A stretch of 64,000 nt of DNA. Source: Actinomycetota bacterium (lineage in GTDB: Bacteria > Actinomycetota > Thermoleophilia > BMS3ABIN01). Of the stretch, positions 1 to 9,810 are shown piece after piece. The stretch covers positions 124,001 through 188,000 of the forward strand of contig JAMCPM010000013.1 in the NCBI GenBank assembly GCA_023382335.1, in the 5' to 3' direction. The position numbers were made by a program, and so were the translations under genes. The notes below the pieces were generated by a model. That model had not been told where the DNA came from. It saw only the letters and a program-made list of their open reading frames with translations, and did not search any database. The stretch's first letter is position 1. Each line of letters begins with the position of its first letter.

Positions 1-1
1 G

Positions 2-391
2 GAACAGAAAAGATATGCGGCAGTCCTGGGCGCGATGATGAAGATCGGTTTCGTGCTGCTCGTGATCACTTTTATCCTCTACCTCATCGGCATGCCCAAA
101 CCGCATGTGCCGGTGGGCGATGTGTCCAAGTTCTGGGGTCTCAAAGGAGAAAAATACCTCGAGGCTATCGGCGTGGAAAAGGGCTGGTCATGGGTAGAGC
201 GCCTGGGCGAGGGCGACTTTCTCAACTTCGCGCCGATCGCGCTGCTGGCGTCGATCACGGCTCTGTGCTACTTGGCCATAATTCCGATTTTTATCAAAAA
301 GAAGGACATGGTCTATGCTTTGCTGGCTTCACTGGAAATCATAATCCTGGTGCTTGCGGCATCAGGCGTGATTCCGTCGGGAGGTCACTGA
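2..391 (+). CDS. Conserved membrane protein, C-terminal part (5' end outside window)
   Basis: The reading frame is open from the first bases of the window, so the start lies upstream and only the last ~129 residues are seen. There are three hydrophobic segments: one at the N-terminal side (KIGFVLLVITFILYLIG), one in the middle (FAPIALLASITALCYLAIIPIF) and one at the C-terminus (YALLASLEIIILVLAASGVI). A soluble loop containing KGWSWVERLGEGDFLNF lies between the first two. I recall similar small membrane proteins of unknown function (DUF1634-like) beside TauE/SafE permeases, which fits the permease operons further along, but I cannot verify the family. The stop is one base from the next gene, so the two are co-transcribed. 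Confidence 0.65.
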   Translation, partial: EQKRYAAVLGAMMKIGFVLLVITFILYLIGMPKPHVPVGDVSKFWGLKGEKYLEAIGVEKGWSWVERLGEGDFLNFAPIALLASITALCYLAIIPIFIKKKDMVYALLASLEIIILVLAASGVIPSGGH

Positions 392-392
392 T

Positions 393-1226
393 ATGACTGA
401 CATCTGCCCGATCGACAACCTGGACAAGATCCTGCTGGCTACCGACGGTTCCGAGTTCTGCGAGGGCGCCGTCAGGGAAGCGCTGTATCTGGCGAAAAAG
501 TGCTCCGGCCATCTGACCGCGATCTCAGTGGTCGAGGCCAACGTCGAATTCGCCGCCCACGCGCCTGATTTCGTCGAGAAGCAGGAGCAGGAAGCGAAGA
601 AAATGCTTGAAGCGATAAAGGCCGCGGCTGAAGCCTCGGGAGTCGAAGCCGCCATCGAGACCCACACCGGTGAGAGCGTTTATCAGATCATCGTCGATGA
701 AGCCCGCAAGAACGCGAGCGAGATCATCGTCATGGGCCGGCGCGGCATGACCGGCATCAAGCGCATGGCCATGGGCAGCGTCACCGCCCGCGTGGTCGGC
801 CATCAGCCCTGCGACGTCCTGGTCGTTCCCCGTGACTGCCCCACCGAGTTCAAGACGATACTCACGGCCACCGACGGTTCGCCGCACGGAGAGGCCGCCG
901 CCAGAGACGCCATCAAGATCGCCAGGAAGGTCGGCGGCTCCCTGATAGCTTTTTCTTCAGCGGCGTCAGCGGACAAAGCCGCGGCGGCCCAGGAGAACGT
1001 CAACAAGGTCAAGCAGGCGGCAGATGCCGAGGGCGTCGCCTGCGAGACAATGACGGCCACTGGCAAGCCTTTTGCCCGCATCGTCGAGACCGCGATTGAG
1101 AAGAGGGCCGATCTGATCGTCGTCGGTTGTCACGGCAAGGGCAGTCTTGGTAAGCTCCTCATGGGCCACGTCACCGAGCGCGTCATCGGACACTCGAAGT
1201 GCGCGGTCCTGGTGTCATGTAGCTAA
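393..1226 (+). CDS. Universal stress protein, tandem UspA domains
   Basis: 277 residues forming two UspA (adenine-nucleotide alpha-hydrolase-like) domains. Domain 1 begins at KILLATDGSEF and carries the ATP-binding signature G-2x-G-9x-G-S (GRRGMTGIKRMAMGSVT). Domain 2 begins at TILTATDGSPH and ends in GCHGKGSLGKLLMGHVT, where His replaces the usual Ser/Thr, so nucleotide binding there may be weaker. The ATG lies one base past the preceding stop, implying an operon. It is one of six canonical UspA genes in the first 16.6 kb. The cytoplasmic stress role is inferred from the family; no substrate can be read from the sequence. Confidence 0.9.
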   Translation: MTDICPIDNLDKILLATDGSEFCEGAVREALYLAKKCSGHLTAISVVEANVEFAAHAPDFVEKQEQEAKKMLEAIKAAAEASGVEAAIETHTGESVYQIIVDEARKNASEIIVMGRRGMTGIKRMAMGSVTARVVGHQPCDVLVVPRDCPTEFKTILTATDGSPHGEAAARDAIKIARKVGGSLIAFSSAASADKAAAAQENVNKVKQAADAEGVACETMTATGKPFARIVETAIEKRADLIVVGCHGKGSLGKLLMGHVTERVIGHSKCAVLVSCS

Positions 1227-1280
1227 AGCCGGAACTGACATACCGGTCCCGGGCTTGATCGATCGCAACAGGAGTCGAGA

Positions 1281-1757
1281 GTGGCGAAGAAGATCCTCAT
1301 AGCGACGGACGGTTCGGAACCGGCCATGGACGCCGCCCGCTACGCTTTTCAGATAGCCGCCAAGATGGGGCTCAGCCTCACCGGCCTGCGCGTCGTCGAT
1401 ATCGACCGCTATGCTTCCGATTGGGGAGCGGTGCGCGACACAGTCGCCGGCGAACTCGAAGAGCACGCCCGCCGCATCCTGGGCGAGCTTGAGGCCGAAG
1501 CCGGCAAAGCCGGGCTCGAGGTCGATCTGCAGGTTCGCCACGGCGATTCCTCGCGGGAGATAATCCGTTTTGCCCAGGAAGACCCCGACGTGGCCATGAT
1601 CGTGCTGGGCGCCACCGGCCGCCGGCGCCTGGGACGCCAGCTCATCGGCAGTACCGCGGAGCGGGTGGTCCGGCAGGTCGGGCGCGATCTCGCCTGTCCG
1701 GTCGTGGTCGTTCCCAGCGCTTCCGCCACCCCCGGCGCGAGGCTGGATCTGGAGTAA
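1281..1757 (+). CDS. Universal stress protein, single UspA domain
   Basis: 158 residues starting at GTG, preceded by an AGGAG ribosome-binding site. A single UspA domain runs from KILIATDGSEP to the C-terminus, with an intact ATP-binding signature (GATGRRRLGRQLIGSTAERV). It is closely similar in layout to the UspA at 16189-16629 (shared features: DRYASDWGAVRD versus ESYAGNWEFMRD, and R-V-x-R-Q-V-G near the end), so the two look like paralogues. It lies between the tandem UspA gene and a sodium/proton antiporter on the same strand, with short gaps consistent with one transcript. Confidence 0.9.
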   Translation: MAKKILIATDGSEPAMDAARYAFQIAAKMGLSLTGLRVVDIDRYASDWGAVRDTVAGELEEHARRILGELEAEAGKAGLEVDLQVRHGDSSREIIRFAQEDPDVAMIVLGATGRRRLGRQLIGSTAERVVRQVGRDLACPVVVVPSASATPGARLDLE

Positions 1758-1796
1758 GGCCCGGTCGCCACGGGCCCTGTTCCGGCAGGCCGCTGA

Positions 1797-2993
1797 ATGG
1801 AAACCTTCGAATTATACCTTTTGTTACTGGGACTGCTGCTGGTACTCGGGGCGCTGCTTTCAGGACTAGCCAACCGCAGCATCCTCTCGCTGGCGATCGT
1901 CTTTCTCGGCGCCGGCATGGTCCTGGGAAGCCAGGGCTTCGGCCTCATCAATGAGAGCGCTTCCTCGCCGTTCGTACAACGGGTCACGGAACTCACCCTG
2001 CTGGTGATCCTGTTCGTCGACGGCCTCGAGGTCGAGAGGGGAGTGGTCCGGAGGGGTTGGCGCGTTCCGCTGCGCTCGCTGCTTATCGCCATGCCGCTGA
2101 CCGCGATCGTCACCGCCGCCGCCGCCCGCTTCATCATCGGGCTGAGCTGGCCGCAGTCGCTTCTGCTCGGGGCGCTGCTGAGCCCGACCGATCCTGTGTT
2201 GACCTCCTCAGTCGTCACCAACCGCAAGATCCCGTCGGCGATCAGAAACAGCCTCAACCTGGAGTCGGGGTTCAATGACGGGCTGGCGCTGCCGGCAGTG
2301 CTCATCTTCGCGCTGGCGCTTCAGATCGGCGGCGTTGGTGGCGCCGAGCATGCCTGGTGGCGTTTTCTTACTTTCGACCTGCTCATCGGCGCCACCGTCG
2401 GCGTCGCCGGCGCCTTCCTGGCCGTGCGCCTGCTGCGCCTGTTTCGGGGGCGGCTCAGCCTTGTGCCTCATTACCGCTCGCTTTACGCCTTCGCCGTGGC
2501 GCTGTTGCTCTATGGCATCTCGATCCTGCTCACCGGCAACGGTTTCATAACCGTATATGTGGCCGGGATCGTCTTCGCCGGCGCCGTCGAGGGCGACACC
2601 GCCGTTTTTGCGCGCTTCAGCCGCGACGTTGGCGAGGTGCTCAAACTGGCGACCTTTGTGATCTTCGGCAGCCTGCTTACCTTCAGCCTGCTGCTGGGTG
2701 ACGGCGCCAGCGGCATCCTCTTCGCCGTCTTCGTCCTCTTCGCCGCCCGGGCCATCGCGTTGCTGCCGGCGCTTGCCGGCACCAGGCTCGACTGGCCCCA
2801 GAGGCTGTTCATGTCCTGGTTCGGCCCCAAGGGCGTGGCCTGCATCGCCTATTCGCTGCTGGTGCTCTCCATGGATGTGCCGGAAGGGCAACGCATCTTC
2901 CAGCTGACGGCGCTGGTGGTCTTCGGTTCGATCATCTTCCACAGCGCCTCGGATACGCCTCTGGCCAACTGGTTCGGTTCGCGGACGAAATAA
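1797..2993 (+). CDS. Na+/H+ antiporter, CPA1/NhaP-like
   Basis: 398 residues with about eleven hydrophobic segments. The ion-binding core typical of cation/proton antiporters is visible as SPTDPVLTSSVV (~residues 130-141) followed by NLESGFNDGLALPAV, which matches the (N/E)-(S/D)-x-(F/L)-N-D-G-x-(A/L) pattern of the NhaP/CPA1 group. The start was chosen because it directly follows the UspA gene and begins a hydrophobic helix. It acts in the cytoplasmic membrane exchanging protons for Na+ or K+; the ion cannot be decided from sequence. No C-terminal regulatory domain (TrkA-C) is present. Confidence 0.88.
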   Translation: METFELYLLLLGLLLVLGALLSGLANRSILSLAIVFLGAGMVLGSQGFGLINESASSPFVQRVTELTLLVILFVDGLEVERGVVRRGWRVPLRSLLIAMPLTAIVTAAAARFIIGLSWPQSLLLGALLSPTDPVLTSSVVTNRKIPSAIRNSLNLESGFNDGLALPAVLIFALALQIGGVGGAEHAWWRFLTFDLLIGATVGVAGAFLAVRLLRLFRGRLSLVPHYRSLYAFAVALLLYGISILLTGNGFITVYVAGIVFAGAVEGDTAVFARFSRDVGEVLKLATFVIFGSLLTFSLLLGDGASGILFAVFVLFAARAIALLPALAGTRLDWPQRLFMSWFGPKGVACIAYSLLVLSMDVPEGQRIFQLTALVVFGSIIFHSASDTPLANWFGSRTK

Positions 2994-3009
2994 TTATTCA
3001 GAAAAAGCA

Positions 3010-3035
3010 GCGGCGCCGGCTTGCGCCGGCGCCGC
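3010..3035. terminator. Bidirectional hairpin between convergent genes
   Basis: An 11-bp GC-only stem (GCGGCGCCGGC pairing with GCCGGCGCCGC, loop TTGC) lies 16 bases after the antiporter stop and 25 bases from the end of the convergent UspA gene. U-runs are weak on both sides. Confidence 0.6.
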
Positions 3036-3060
3036 ATGATTCTAATTTATCACAAAACAG

Positions 3061-3507
3061 CTAGGAATCAACAACCATCACCGAGCAGGGAGCGCCGCTG
3101 GTGACCCGGTGGACCAGGTTGCCTTCCATGAAGCGGCGCAGTAGCCCGCCCCGCTTGCGGACACCCATGATGATGAGGTCGCAACCTTCTTCCGCCGCGA
3201 CCCGGTTGATCGTCTCCGGCAGCTCGCCCTGTTCCACCCTGACGCGGGCGGCGTCCTCCCTGCGGAGAGCCCGGTTCCAGGCCCGGGCTTCGCCGGACCT
3301 GTCGGATGTCAGCACCTGGCGGATGTTCCTGATGCCGGTGAGGTCGATTTCGCCCTCGTAAGGGGCGACCACCTCCAGCACCGTGACCCAGCAGTTCTCA
3401 TCCGCCGCCAGACGCAAGCCCTCCTTCAGCGCCTGCGAATCCTCGTGCTGCGCTTCGGCGGAGCCGTTGACGGTGACCAGCAGATTCCTGTGGCCGGCCA
3501 TGGTCAA
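3061..3507 (-). CDS. Universal stress protein, single domain
   Basis: 148-residue UspA-like protein (NLLVTVNGSAEAQHEDSQALKEG start). The nucleotide-loop region reads GVRKRGGLLRRFMEGNLVHRV, where the Gly-Ser/Thr of the ATP-binding signature becomes Gly-Asn, so ATP binding is doubtful. Its start overlaps the stop of the upstream tandem UspA gene by four bases. It is the last gene of the operon that begins at the sigma-54 promoter near 6660. Confidence 0.85.
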   Translation of the reverse strand: MTMAGHRNLLVTVNGSAEAQHEDSQALKEGLRLAADENCWVTVLEVVAPYEGEIDLTGIRNIRQVLTSDRSGEARAWNRALRREDAARVRVEQGELPETINRVAAEEGCDLIIMGVRKRGGLLRRFMEGNLVHRVTSGAPCSVMVVDS

Positions 3508-4373
3508 CGCACCACCAGCACCGGGATGTTGGAGTGGGCGATGACGCGCTCGGTGGTGCTGCCCAGGATGGACCGGCTGAGGCCGTGCCAGCCGTGGCTG
3601 CCGAGCACGATCAGATCGCTGCCGAGGCCGTTGGCCGTTTCCACGATCTTGTCGGCGGGGTTTCCTTCCTCGACCATGGTATTGGCGGTGATGCCCTCAC
3701 TGGCGGCGATCTTCTCACCGCCGAGGACGACCCTGGTCGCCTCCTCGCGCAGCCTTTTCTCGATCGCTTCGGTGCGGAAGAAGCCGACCATCTCCTCGTA
3801 GCGTGGAATCACGTAGAGGATGGTGGCCGAGGACTCGGCGATGCGCGAATTGGTGATGCTCTCGATACGGCTGACGGCTTTCTTGCTGAACTCCGAGTCG
3901 TCATAAGGCACGAGTATGCGCCGGTACTCGCCGGTGCAGTCCTCGCAATGCTTCTTCACCACCAGCACGTCGCAGGGAGCATCGAGTATGACCCCCGAGG
4001 TGACGCTGCCCATGATCATGCGGCGGATGCCCCGGCGCCCGTAGGTGCCCATGGCGATCAGGTCCGCTCCACGCTCGCGGGCAACGGCCGGAATGACTTC
4101 ATGCGGCTCACCCTGCACGACCAGGTATTCGAGGTCGACTCCAAACTCGGGGGAATAATCGGCGACTGCTTTCTCGCAGGCTTCCTTGCCGCGGCAGAGC
4201 CGTTCCTCCAGCTGGCTCGGCGAGATGCTGAACTCCTCGGAATCAAAGAACACCGCGTGCACGATCGTGACCTTGCTGCCGTGGGCCTTGGCCCACGAGA
4301 GCGTCTCCACCAGCGCCGCCCGGCTGTACTTCGAGTCGTCGAAGCCGAGGATTATGTTCTTGTACGCGCTCAG
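3504..4373 (-). CDS. Universal stress protein, tandem UspA domains (CTG start proposed)
   Basis: The first conventional start (GTG at 4310) would remove the first beta strand of the UspA fold. Reading upstream in frame gives SAYKNIILGFDDSKYSRAAL, a perfect UspA N-terminus, and the only plausible initiator is CTG at 4373, overlapping the previous gene's TGA, with AAAGGTGG about nine bases before it. That gives 289 residues. Both domains have ATP-binding signatures (GTYGRRGIRRMIMGSVT and GSHGWHGLSRSILGSTTERV). It is the fourth gene of the sigma-54-driven TauE operon and is translationally coupled on both sides. Confidence 0.85.
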   Translation of the reverse strand: MSAYKNIILGFDDSKYSRAALVETLSWAKAHGSKVTIVHAVFFDSEEFSISPSQLEERLCRGKEACEKAVADYSPEFGVDLEYLVVQGEPHEVIPAVARERGADLIAMGTYGRRGIRRMIMGSVTSGVILDAPCDVLVVKKHCEDCTGEYRRILVPYDDSEFSKKAVSRIESITNSRIAESSATILYVIPRYEEMVGFFRTEAIEKRLREEATRVVLGGEKIAASEGITANTMVEEGNPADKIVETANGLGSDLIVLGSHGWHGLSRSILGSTTERVIAHSNIPVLVVR

Positions 4374-5158
4374 TGCGAACCACCACCTTTGAAGACGAGG
4401 CCGACGCCGAAGCCCGCGGTCAGCGCCACGCCGATCGCGGCGGTGCCGTAAAGGGCGGCGTTGTTCCGCGCCATGTCATCGAGGGCTTTGATCGTTCCCG
4501 TCTCCTCGACCTTGACCGGCGATTCGGCTTTGTCTTGTATCTTGCCGTCCTTGACGGCATAGACCGTGACCATGTAATCGTCCGGCGGAGCCTGATAGGG
4601 CCAGTCGAATACAGTGTAGTAGGACTCGCCGGCCGGATCAGGTTCCATTTCAACATCGCCCACCGACTGTGAATAGACGTTAAGCGACTGCTTATACTTG
4701 ATGAAATCGCCAAGCAGCTTTTCCCGCTGTTCGGGGCTGGGGGTCGGCGTGATCCTGAGGCTGCTCTGGACGGCGTCGTAGCCGATGCCCTCTGTCTTCA
4801 GGGTCGCAGGGTCGAGCAGGTCGGCAACCGGCTTGGTGCTCTTGATCAAGTACAACTCAGGCACATTGTCCAGAGTAAGTTGCTCGACATTCATCCAGAG
4901 GATACCGGCTTCCCGCTCTTTGCGCATCATCTTCTCTTGCGCATTGCCCGAAGCCGGAGTTATTTTCATTATCAGGTCAACGCTGGGGTCAGAAATACCC
5001 GCAACGCTGACGGTGCTGCCGTGATAGCCTAAATTGATCTGGATATCATCATGATTCGCCTTCAACGTGAGCGCCGCCCAGGCGCTCGGGGTCAGGACGG
5101 CAAATCCCGACAATACCGCGATCAGCAAGACAACATATTTGGTCAAATTGTGTTTCAT
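4370..5158 (-). CDS. TIGR02186-like membrane-anchored protein of TauE operon
   Basis: 262 residues: a Sec signal peptide (hydrophobic to about residue 28, cleavage after AWA), a large extracytoplasmic domain rich in beta-type sequence (DDIQINLGYHGSTVSVAGIS... ELYLIKSTKPVADLL) and one C-terminal transmembrane helix (ALYGTAAIGVALTAGFGVGLVF). This layout, and the position directly after a TauE/SafE permease, match the uncharacterised family TIGR02186 / Alph_Pro_TM as I remember it. Its start overlaps the permease stop by four bases, so the two are probably translated together and may form a complex. Function unknown. Confidence 0.75.
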   Translation of the reverse strand: MKHNLTKYVVLLIAVLSGFAVLTPSAWAALTLKANHDDIQINLGYHGSTVSVAGISDPSVDLIMKITPASGNAQEKMMRKEREAGILWMNVEQLTLDNVPELYLIKSTKPVADLLDPATLKTEGIGYDAVQSSLRITPTPSPEQREKLLGDFIKYKQSLNVYSQSVGDVEMEPDPAGESYYTVFDWPYQAPPDDYMVTVYAVKDGKIQDKAESPVKVEETGTIKALDDMARNNAALYGTAAIGVALTAGFGVGLVFKGGGSH

Positions 5159-6087
5159 CCTCCATGACCTCCCGCCGGGCCCAGTAAGAGATCCGGGGTC
5201 AGGGTGAGATCGGTGATCATCTTCACGGTTACTGCCAGCACCAGAATCGCCAGCAGGATCTTGAGCTGCTCCCCCTTGAGTTTGCGGCCGAAAATCGTCC
5301 CGACCTGAGCGCCGAGCGTGGAGCCGACGAGCAGGAGCAGGGCGAGCATGAAATCTACAGTATGGTTCGTGAAAGCCTGCAGGAAAGTGACCTCTATACA
5401 GTTGAACAGAATCTGGAAGAGGCTGGTTCCCACGACGACGTGCATTGGCATCCTGAGCATGTAGACCATGATGGGAACCAGAAGGAAGCCGCCGCCTACG
5501 CCCATGACCGCGGCCAGCAGGCCGACGAAGATTCCGAAGAAGCCCGGCACCAGGTAGGAATGGGTGACACCTGATCCGGCCGGCGAGTTCTGGAAGGGCA
5601 GCGACGCCAGGAAGCGAGTTACCTTCGAATCGGCTTTCGGTGCTTCCTCAACTTCCTGCTTTTTCCTTCTCTTTCTGATCGCTGAGACACTTTCGGCGAA
5701 CATGTAGCTGCCGACGATTCCGAGCATTAATACGTAAGTCAGTTTGATGACGAAGTCAGCGTTGCCCATCGCCTTGAGGACCTTGATGACTTCGACCCCG
5801 ACAAGACCACCGGCAAAACCACCTGCCAGCAGGACGGAGCCCATCTTGAAGTCGACGTTGCCGAGTTTCCAGTGGGCGTAGGTGCCCGATGTGGAAGCTG
5901 CGACAATCTGGTTGGAGTCGGTGGCCGCAGCCACGGTCGATGGGATGCCCAGCATGATCAGCAGCGGCGTCATCAGGAAGCCGCCGCCGACGCCGAAGAG
6001 CCCGGACAGCAGCCCGACCGACAGCCCCAAAGCGATTGGGATGAGGATGTTGACACTAGTATGCGCAACCGGAAGGTATATATACAT
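5155..6087 (-). CDS. TauE/SafE-family permease
   Basis: 310 residues with two homologous halves, each starting with the glycine-rich signature of the family (GLLSGLFGVGGGFLMTP near residue 27; GLLAAVMGVGGGFLLVP in the second half). Around eight membrane segments are separated by a charged cytoplasmic linker (RKRRKKQEVEEAPKADSK). Members export sulfite, sulfoacetate or related organosulfur anions, but many are uncharacterised, so the substrate here is open. The start follows a GGAGG site. It is the second gene of the sigma-54 operon. Confidence 0.88.
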   Translation of the reverse strand: MYIYLPVAHTSVNILIPIALGLSVGLLSGLFGVGGGFLMTPLLIMLGIPSTVAAATDSNQIVAASTSGTYAHWKLGNVDFKMGSVLLAGGFAGGLVGVEVIKVLKAMGNADFVIKLTYVLMLGIVGSYMFAESVSAIRKRRKKQEVEEAPKADSKVTRFLASLPFQNSPAGSGVTHSYLVPGFFGIFVGLLAAVMGVGGGFLLVPIMVYMLRMPMHVVVGTSLFQILFNCIEVTFLQAFTNHTVDFMLALLLLVGSTLGAQVGTIFGRKLKGEQLKILLAILVLAVTVKMITDLTLTPDLLLGPAGGHGG

Positions 6088-6129
6088 TAAGGGTTATTTC
6101 CTCCTTTGATAGGGTTGTCATTGACCTGC

Positions 6130-6615
6130 TTATGAAGGGATAAAGCTGGAGGCGCCGCGCGCCATCGTTATCACCGGGCGCGGTGACGACTTGACCAGCT
6201 TCTTGAGCAACGAGCGGCTCTCGGTCACCTCGGGGCTCAGCAGCACCATGTCGACCTTCTTCTGCCTGAGGAAGTTCATCACCACGGTGACGGTGGCCTC
6301 CAGGCCGATGTGCACGCTGGCCTCGATCCCCTCGCTCGCGCATTTCTGCATGACGTAGTTCTGGATCGCGGCCGCCTCATTGCTGTCCGTCTCGTGGGAG
6401 AGTATCCGCTGGGCCGTTTCGTGCTCGTTGGCCTCGGCGAAGGTCACGGCGCTCATCAGGTCGTTGAGCTTCCGGCCGAAACCGCCGCGGCTGAGGAGTA
6501 TCACGGTCAGCCGCTCTCCCAGCAGGTTGGAAAGGTAGGTGGCGTAGGAAATTCCGTCATCCAGAGCCTCGTCCCTGTAGGCGACGTACAGTATTTCTTG
6601 CTTTGACATTTTCAT
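6130..6615 (-). CDS. Degenerate Usp-like protein, first gene of sigma-54 operon 1
   Basis: 161 residues with a Usp-like alternating beta/alpha pattern (EILYVAYRDEALDDGISYAT; ATVTVVMNFLRQKKVDMVLLSP) but no G-2x-G-9x-G-S/T nucleotide motif, so it probably does not bind ATP. An insert, LMSAVTFAEANEHETAQRIL, matches a motif found in two small proteins that open the paralogous operon (12286-12949). It starts about 25 bases downstream of the predicted sigma-54 transcription start, behind a strong GGAGG site. Function unknown; the position suggests a dedicated partner of the permease. Confidence 0.8.
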   Translation of the reverse strand: MKMSKQEILYVAYRDEALDDGISYATYLSNLLGERLTVILLSRGGFGRKLNDLMSAVTFAEANEHETAQRILSHETDSNEAAAIQNYVMQKCASEGIEASVHIGLEATVTVVMNFLRQKKVDMVLLSPEVTESRSLLKKLVKSSPRPVITMARGASSFIPS

Positions 6616-6650
6616 TCACCTCCTTGTATTGGTATTGCATACCTTAACGG

Positions 6651-6667
6651 AGCAAGAAGTGTGCCAA
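6651..6667 (-). promoter_or_regulatory. Sigma-54 (-24/-12) promoter of TauE/Usp operon 1
   Basis: On the minus strand the sequence reads TTGGCACACTTCTTGCT, an exact fit to the sigma-54 consensus TTGGCACR-N4-TTGCW, with the invariant GG and GC ten bases apart. The start codon of the first operon gene is about 36 bases downstream. An NtrC-family activator and its kinase are encoded immediately upstream. Confidence 0.9.
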
Positions 6668-6735
6668 GTAAGAAAAAGCCTGCAAATGAAGGGAAAACGG
6701 GAATAACGCGGTTGGGAGATGGCTATTCTAGTGTC

Positions 6736-6745
6736 TCAAATTTGA
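6736..6745. promoter_or_regulatory. Candidate enhancer site (TCAAATTTGA palindrome)
   Basis: A perfect 10-bp palindrome lies about 70 bp upstream of the sigma-54 promoter, in the gap before the regulator gene. A related site (GTTTCA-A-T-TTGAAAC type) lies at 6979-6993. Assignment to the adjacent NtrC-like regulator is inference. Confidence 0.45.
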
Positions 6746-6824
6746 ACGCGGATGAACGGTGAACGCTTAAATCGGCTGAAACGTGGTGGCTCCGCTGGCC
6801 GGACGATGAATCCGAATCCCGGGG

Positions 6825-8159
<1,335 letters not shown>

Positions 8160-8160
8160 G

Positions 8161-9738
8161 TCACACACCCTTTCGGGGGAGCTCGATCTCGAATACCGTT
8201 CCCATGTTCTCCTGGCTGACGACGGAGATCTCGCCGCCGTGCTTGTTGATGACGTTCATCACGATTGCCAGTCCCAGCCCGGTGCCCTTGTCCTTCTTGG
8301 TGAAGAAGGGGTCGAAGACCTTGTCCCGGTCTTCCTCGGGAATGCCCTTGCCGGTGTCGGATACATATATAGTAACGGAAGTCTCTCCGGGCTCGATCCT
8401 GACCGCCAGCTGTCCCGCCCCGTCCATGGCCGCGATGGCGTTAGTGAACAGGTTGACGAAGACGCGCTCCAGCTGAGCCGGATCGGCCCTGAGCATTATT
8501 TTTTCCTCTTCGGCGTCGAGCGCAAACGTGATATTGCCGGTATCGACGGTGGCGCTGACCAGCCGGTAGGCGTTGCCGACCAGCGCATTGAGCTCGACGT
8601 CCTGCAGGCGCGGCTCGCGCTCGCGGGCGAACTCCAGCAGGTTGCCGACGATCTCCTTGACGCGGGCCGTCTGCCCGACGATGTCGTTGATGATCTCGCG
8701 GACCTCGGCTTCGGACTCCTTGCTGAGGTTCTTCTTCATCACCTGGGCGGAGATATTGATGTTGTTGAGGGGATTGTTCAGTTCGTGGGCTACGCCCGCG
8801 GCGAGGGTGCCGATCGCCGCCAGCTTCTTCGATTGCAGCAGCTCCCGGTTCTTCTCGCGCAGCTCGATCTCCCAGGTGTTGAGCTGCGAGTTCATGTTGT
8901 TGAACTTCTCCACAAGCGTATCAACCTCGTCCTTGTGACCGGCTTTCTTGCCTTCCTGCGCCGGCGCCTCGCCGGCATACCTGGCGCCGATCCTGTCGAT
9001 GGCGACCGTGAGCGTCTTCAGACGCCTGACGACGCCGGTGCTTATGAACAGCATGGCGCTGAGGCCGATCAGCAGGAACAGCGGGAAGAACACCAGGATG
9101 GCGATCTGCGACTGACGGATCACATGGTCGGCGTCGTCGCGCGCGGTCCTGTCGAGGGACTCGGAAGTACTGAGGATGTTCTCGCCGGTCGAGCGCAGGG
9201 AATTGATGCTGGTGTCCAGCTGATTGAGTTTGACCACCAGAGGATCCGTGAGCGATAGGCCCTCGGTGTTCTGGAGGTAGCCGGAGACGAACAGCGGCGC
9301 GTCCCGGGCGTAAGCTTCAGCCAGCGGCACAAAACTCTGGGAAGGACCGAAAGAGGCCTTGCGGTTCTCGAAGTCGGCTGACACGCCGGCGAGCTGACTC
9401 TCTATCTTTGCGAACTGCGTCCCGTAATCGGCGACGAGGTTTTTCAGTTCCGCTATCTTTGCCGGGTCGCCCGACTGGAGATTCTCGGTTATGTCAGCGA
9501 GTTGGCTCAGCTGATTGCGGGTCGCGCCCGATTCAGCCGCAGCCTGCCCCGGGAAGAGGAAGAAGTTCTTCTCGTGCCGGCGCAGCTCCAGGGAAGCGTT
9601 TCGCATGGAATCCGTCACTTCGAGGAACTGCATCTCGTTTCTGACCTGGATGAAGTTGACGTACTCGAAGGCGGCGAGGATGGTGATGATGAAGGCGCTT
9701 ATGGAAAAGCCGAATATTATCTTTTTGCGCAGCGACAT
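8161..9738 (-). CDS. Membrane sensor histidine kinase 1 (partner of NtrC-like regulator)
   Basis: 525 residues. Layout: transmembrane helix (~9-29), a helical extracytoplasmic sensor with an LELRRHEKNFFLF motif like the HBM/four-helix sensor class, a second transmembrane helix (IAILVFFPLFLLIGLSAMLF), HAMP, a HisKA domain with the phospho-accepting His in GVAHELNNPLNNI, and an HATPase domain with an N box (NLFTNAIAAMDG) and a G box (DTGKGIPEEDRDKVFDPFFTKKDKGTGLGLA). It forms an operon with the regulator downstream. The kinase at 13239 has the same sensor motif, so both probably detect related signals. Confidence 0.93.
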   Translation of the reverse strand: MSLRKKIIFGFSISAFIITILAAFEYVNFIQVRNEMQFLEVTDSMRNASLELRRHEKNFFLFPGQAAAESGATRNQLSQLADITENLQSGDPAKIAELKNLVADYGTQFAKIESQLAGVSADFENRKASFGPSQSFVPLAEAYARDAPLFVSGYLQNTEGLSLTDPLVVKLNQLDTSINSLRSTGENILSTSESLDRTARDDADHVIRQSQIAILVFFPLFLLIGLSAMLFISTGVVRRLKTLTVAIDRIGARYAGEAPAQEGKKAGHKDEVDTLVEKFNNMNSQLNTWEIELREKNRELLQSKKLAAIGTLAAGVAHELNNPLNNINISAQVMKKNLSKESEAEVREIINDIVGQTARVKEIVGNLLEFAREREPRLQDVELNALVGNAYRLVSATVDTGNITFALDAEEEKIMLRADPAQLERVFVNLFTNAIAAMDGAGQLAVRIEPGETSVTIYVSDTGKGIPEEDRDKVFDPFFTKKDKGTGLGLAIVMNVINKHGGEISVVSQENMGTVFEIELPRKGV

Positions 9739-9775
9739 TCTTCCCGCAGTCTATATCATCGTGGGCGGCACGGGA

Positions 9776-9800
9776 ACGGGGGCCCGTTCCGGGCCCCCGT
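9776..9800 (-). terminator. GC-rich hairpin terminating operon 2
   Basis: A 10-bp perfect stem (ACGGGGGCCC / GGGCCCCCGT, 5-base loop) lies just after the last UspA gene of the second TauE operon and before the kinase gene start. There is no U-run, so termination efficiency is uncertain. Confidence 0.5.
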
Positions 9801-9810
9801 GTCGATCACG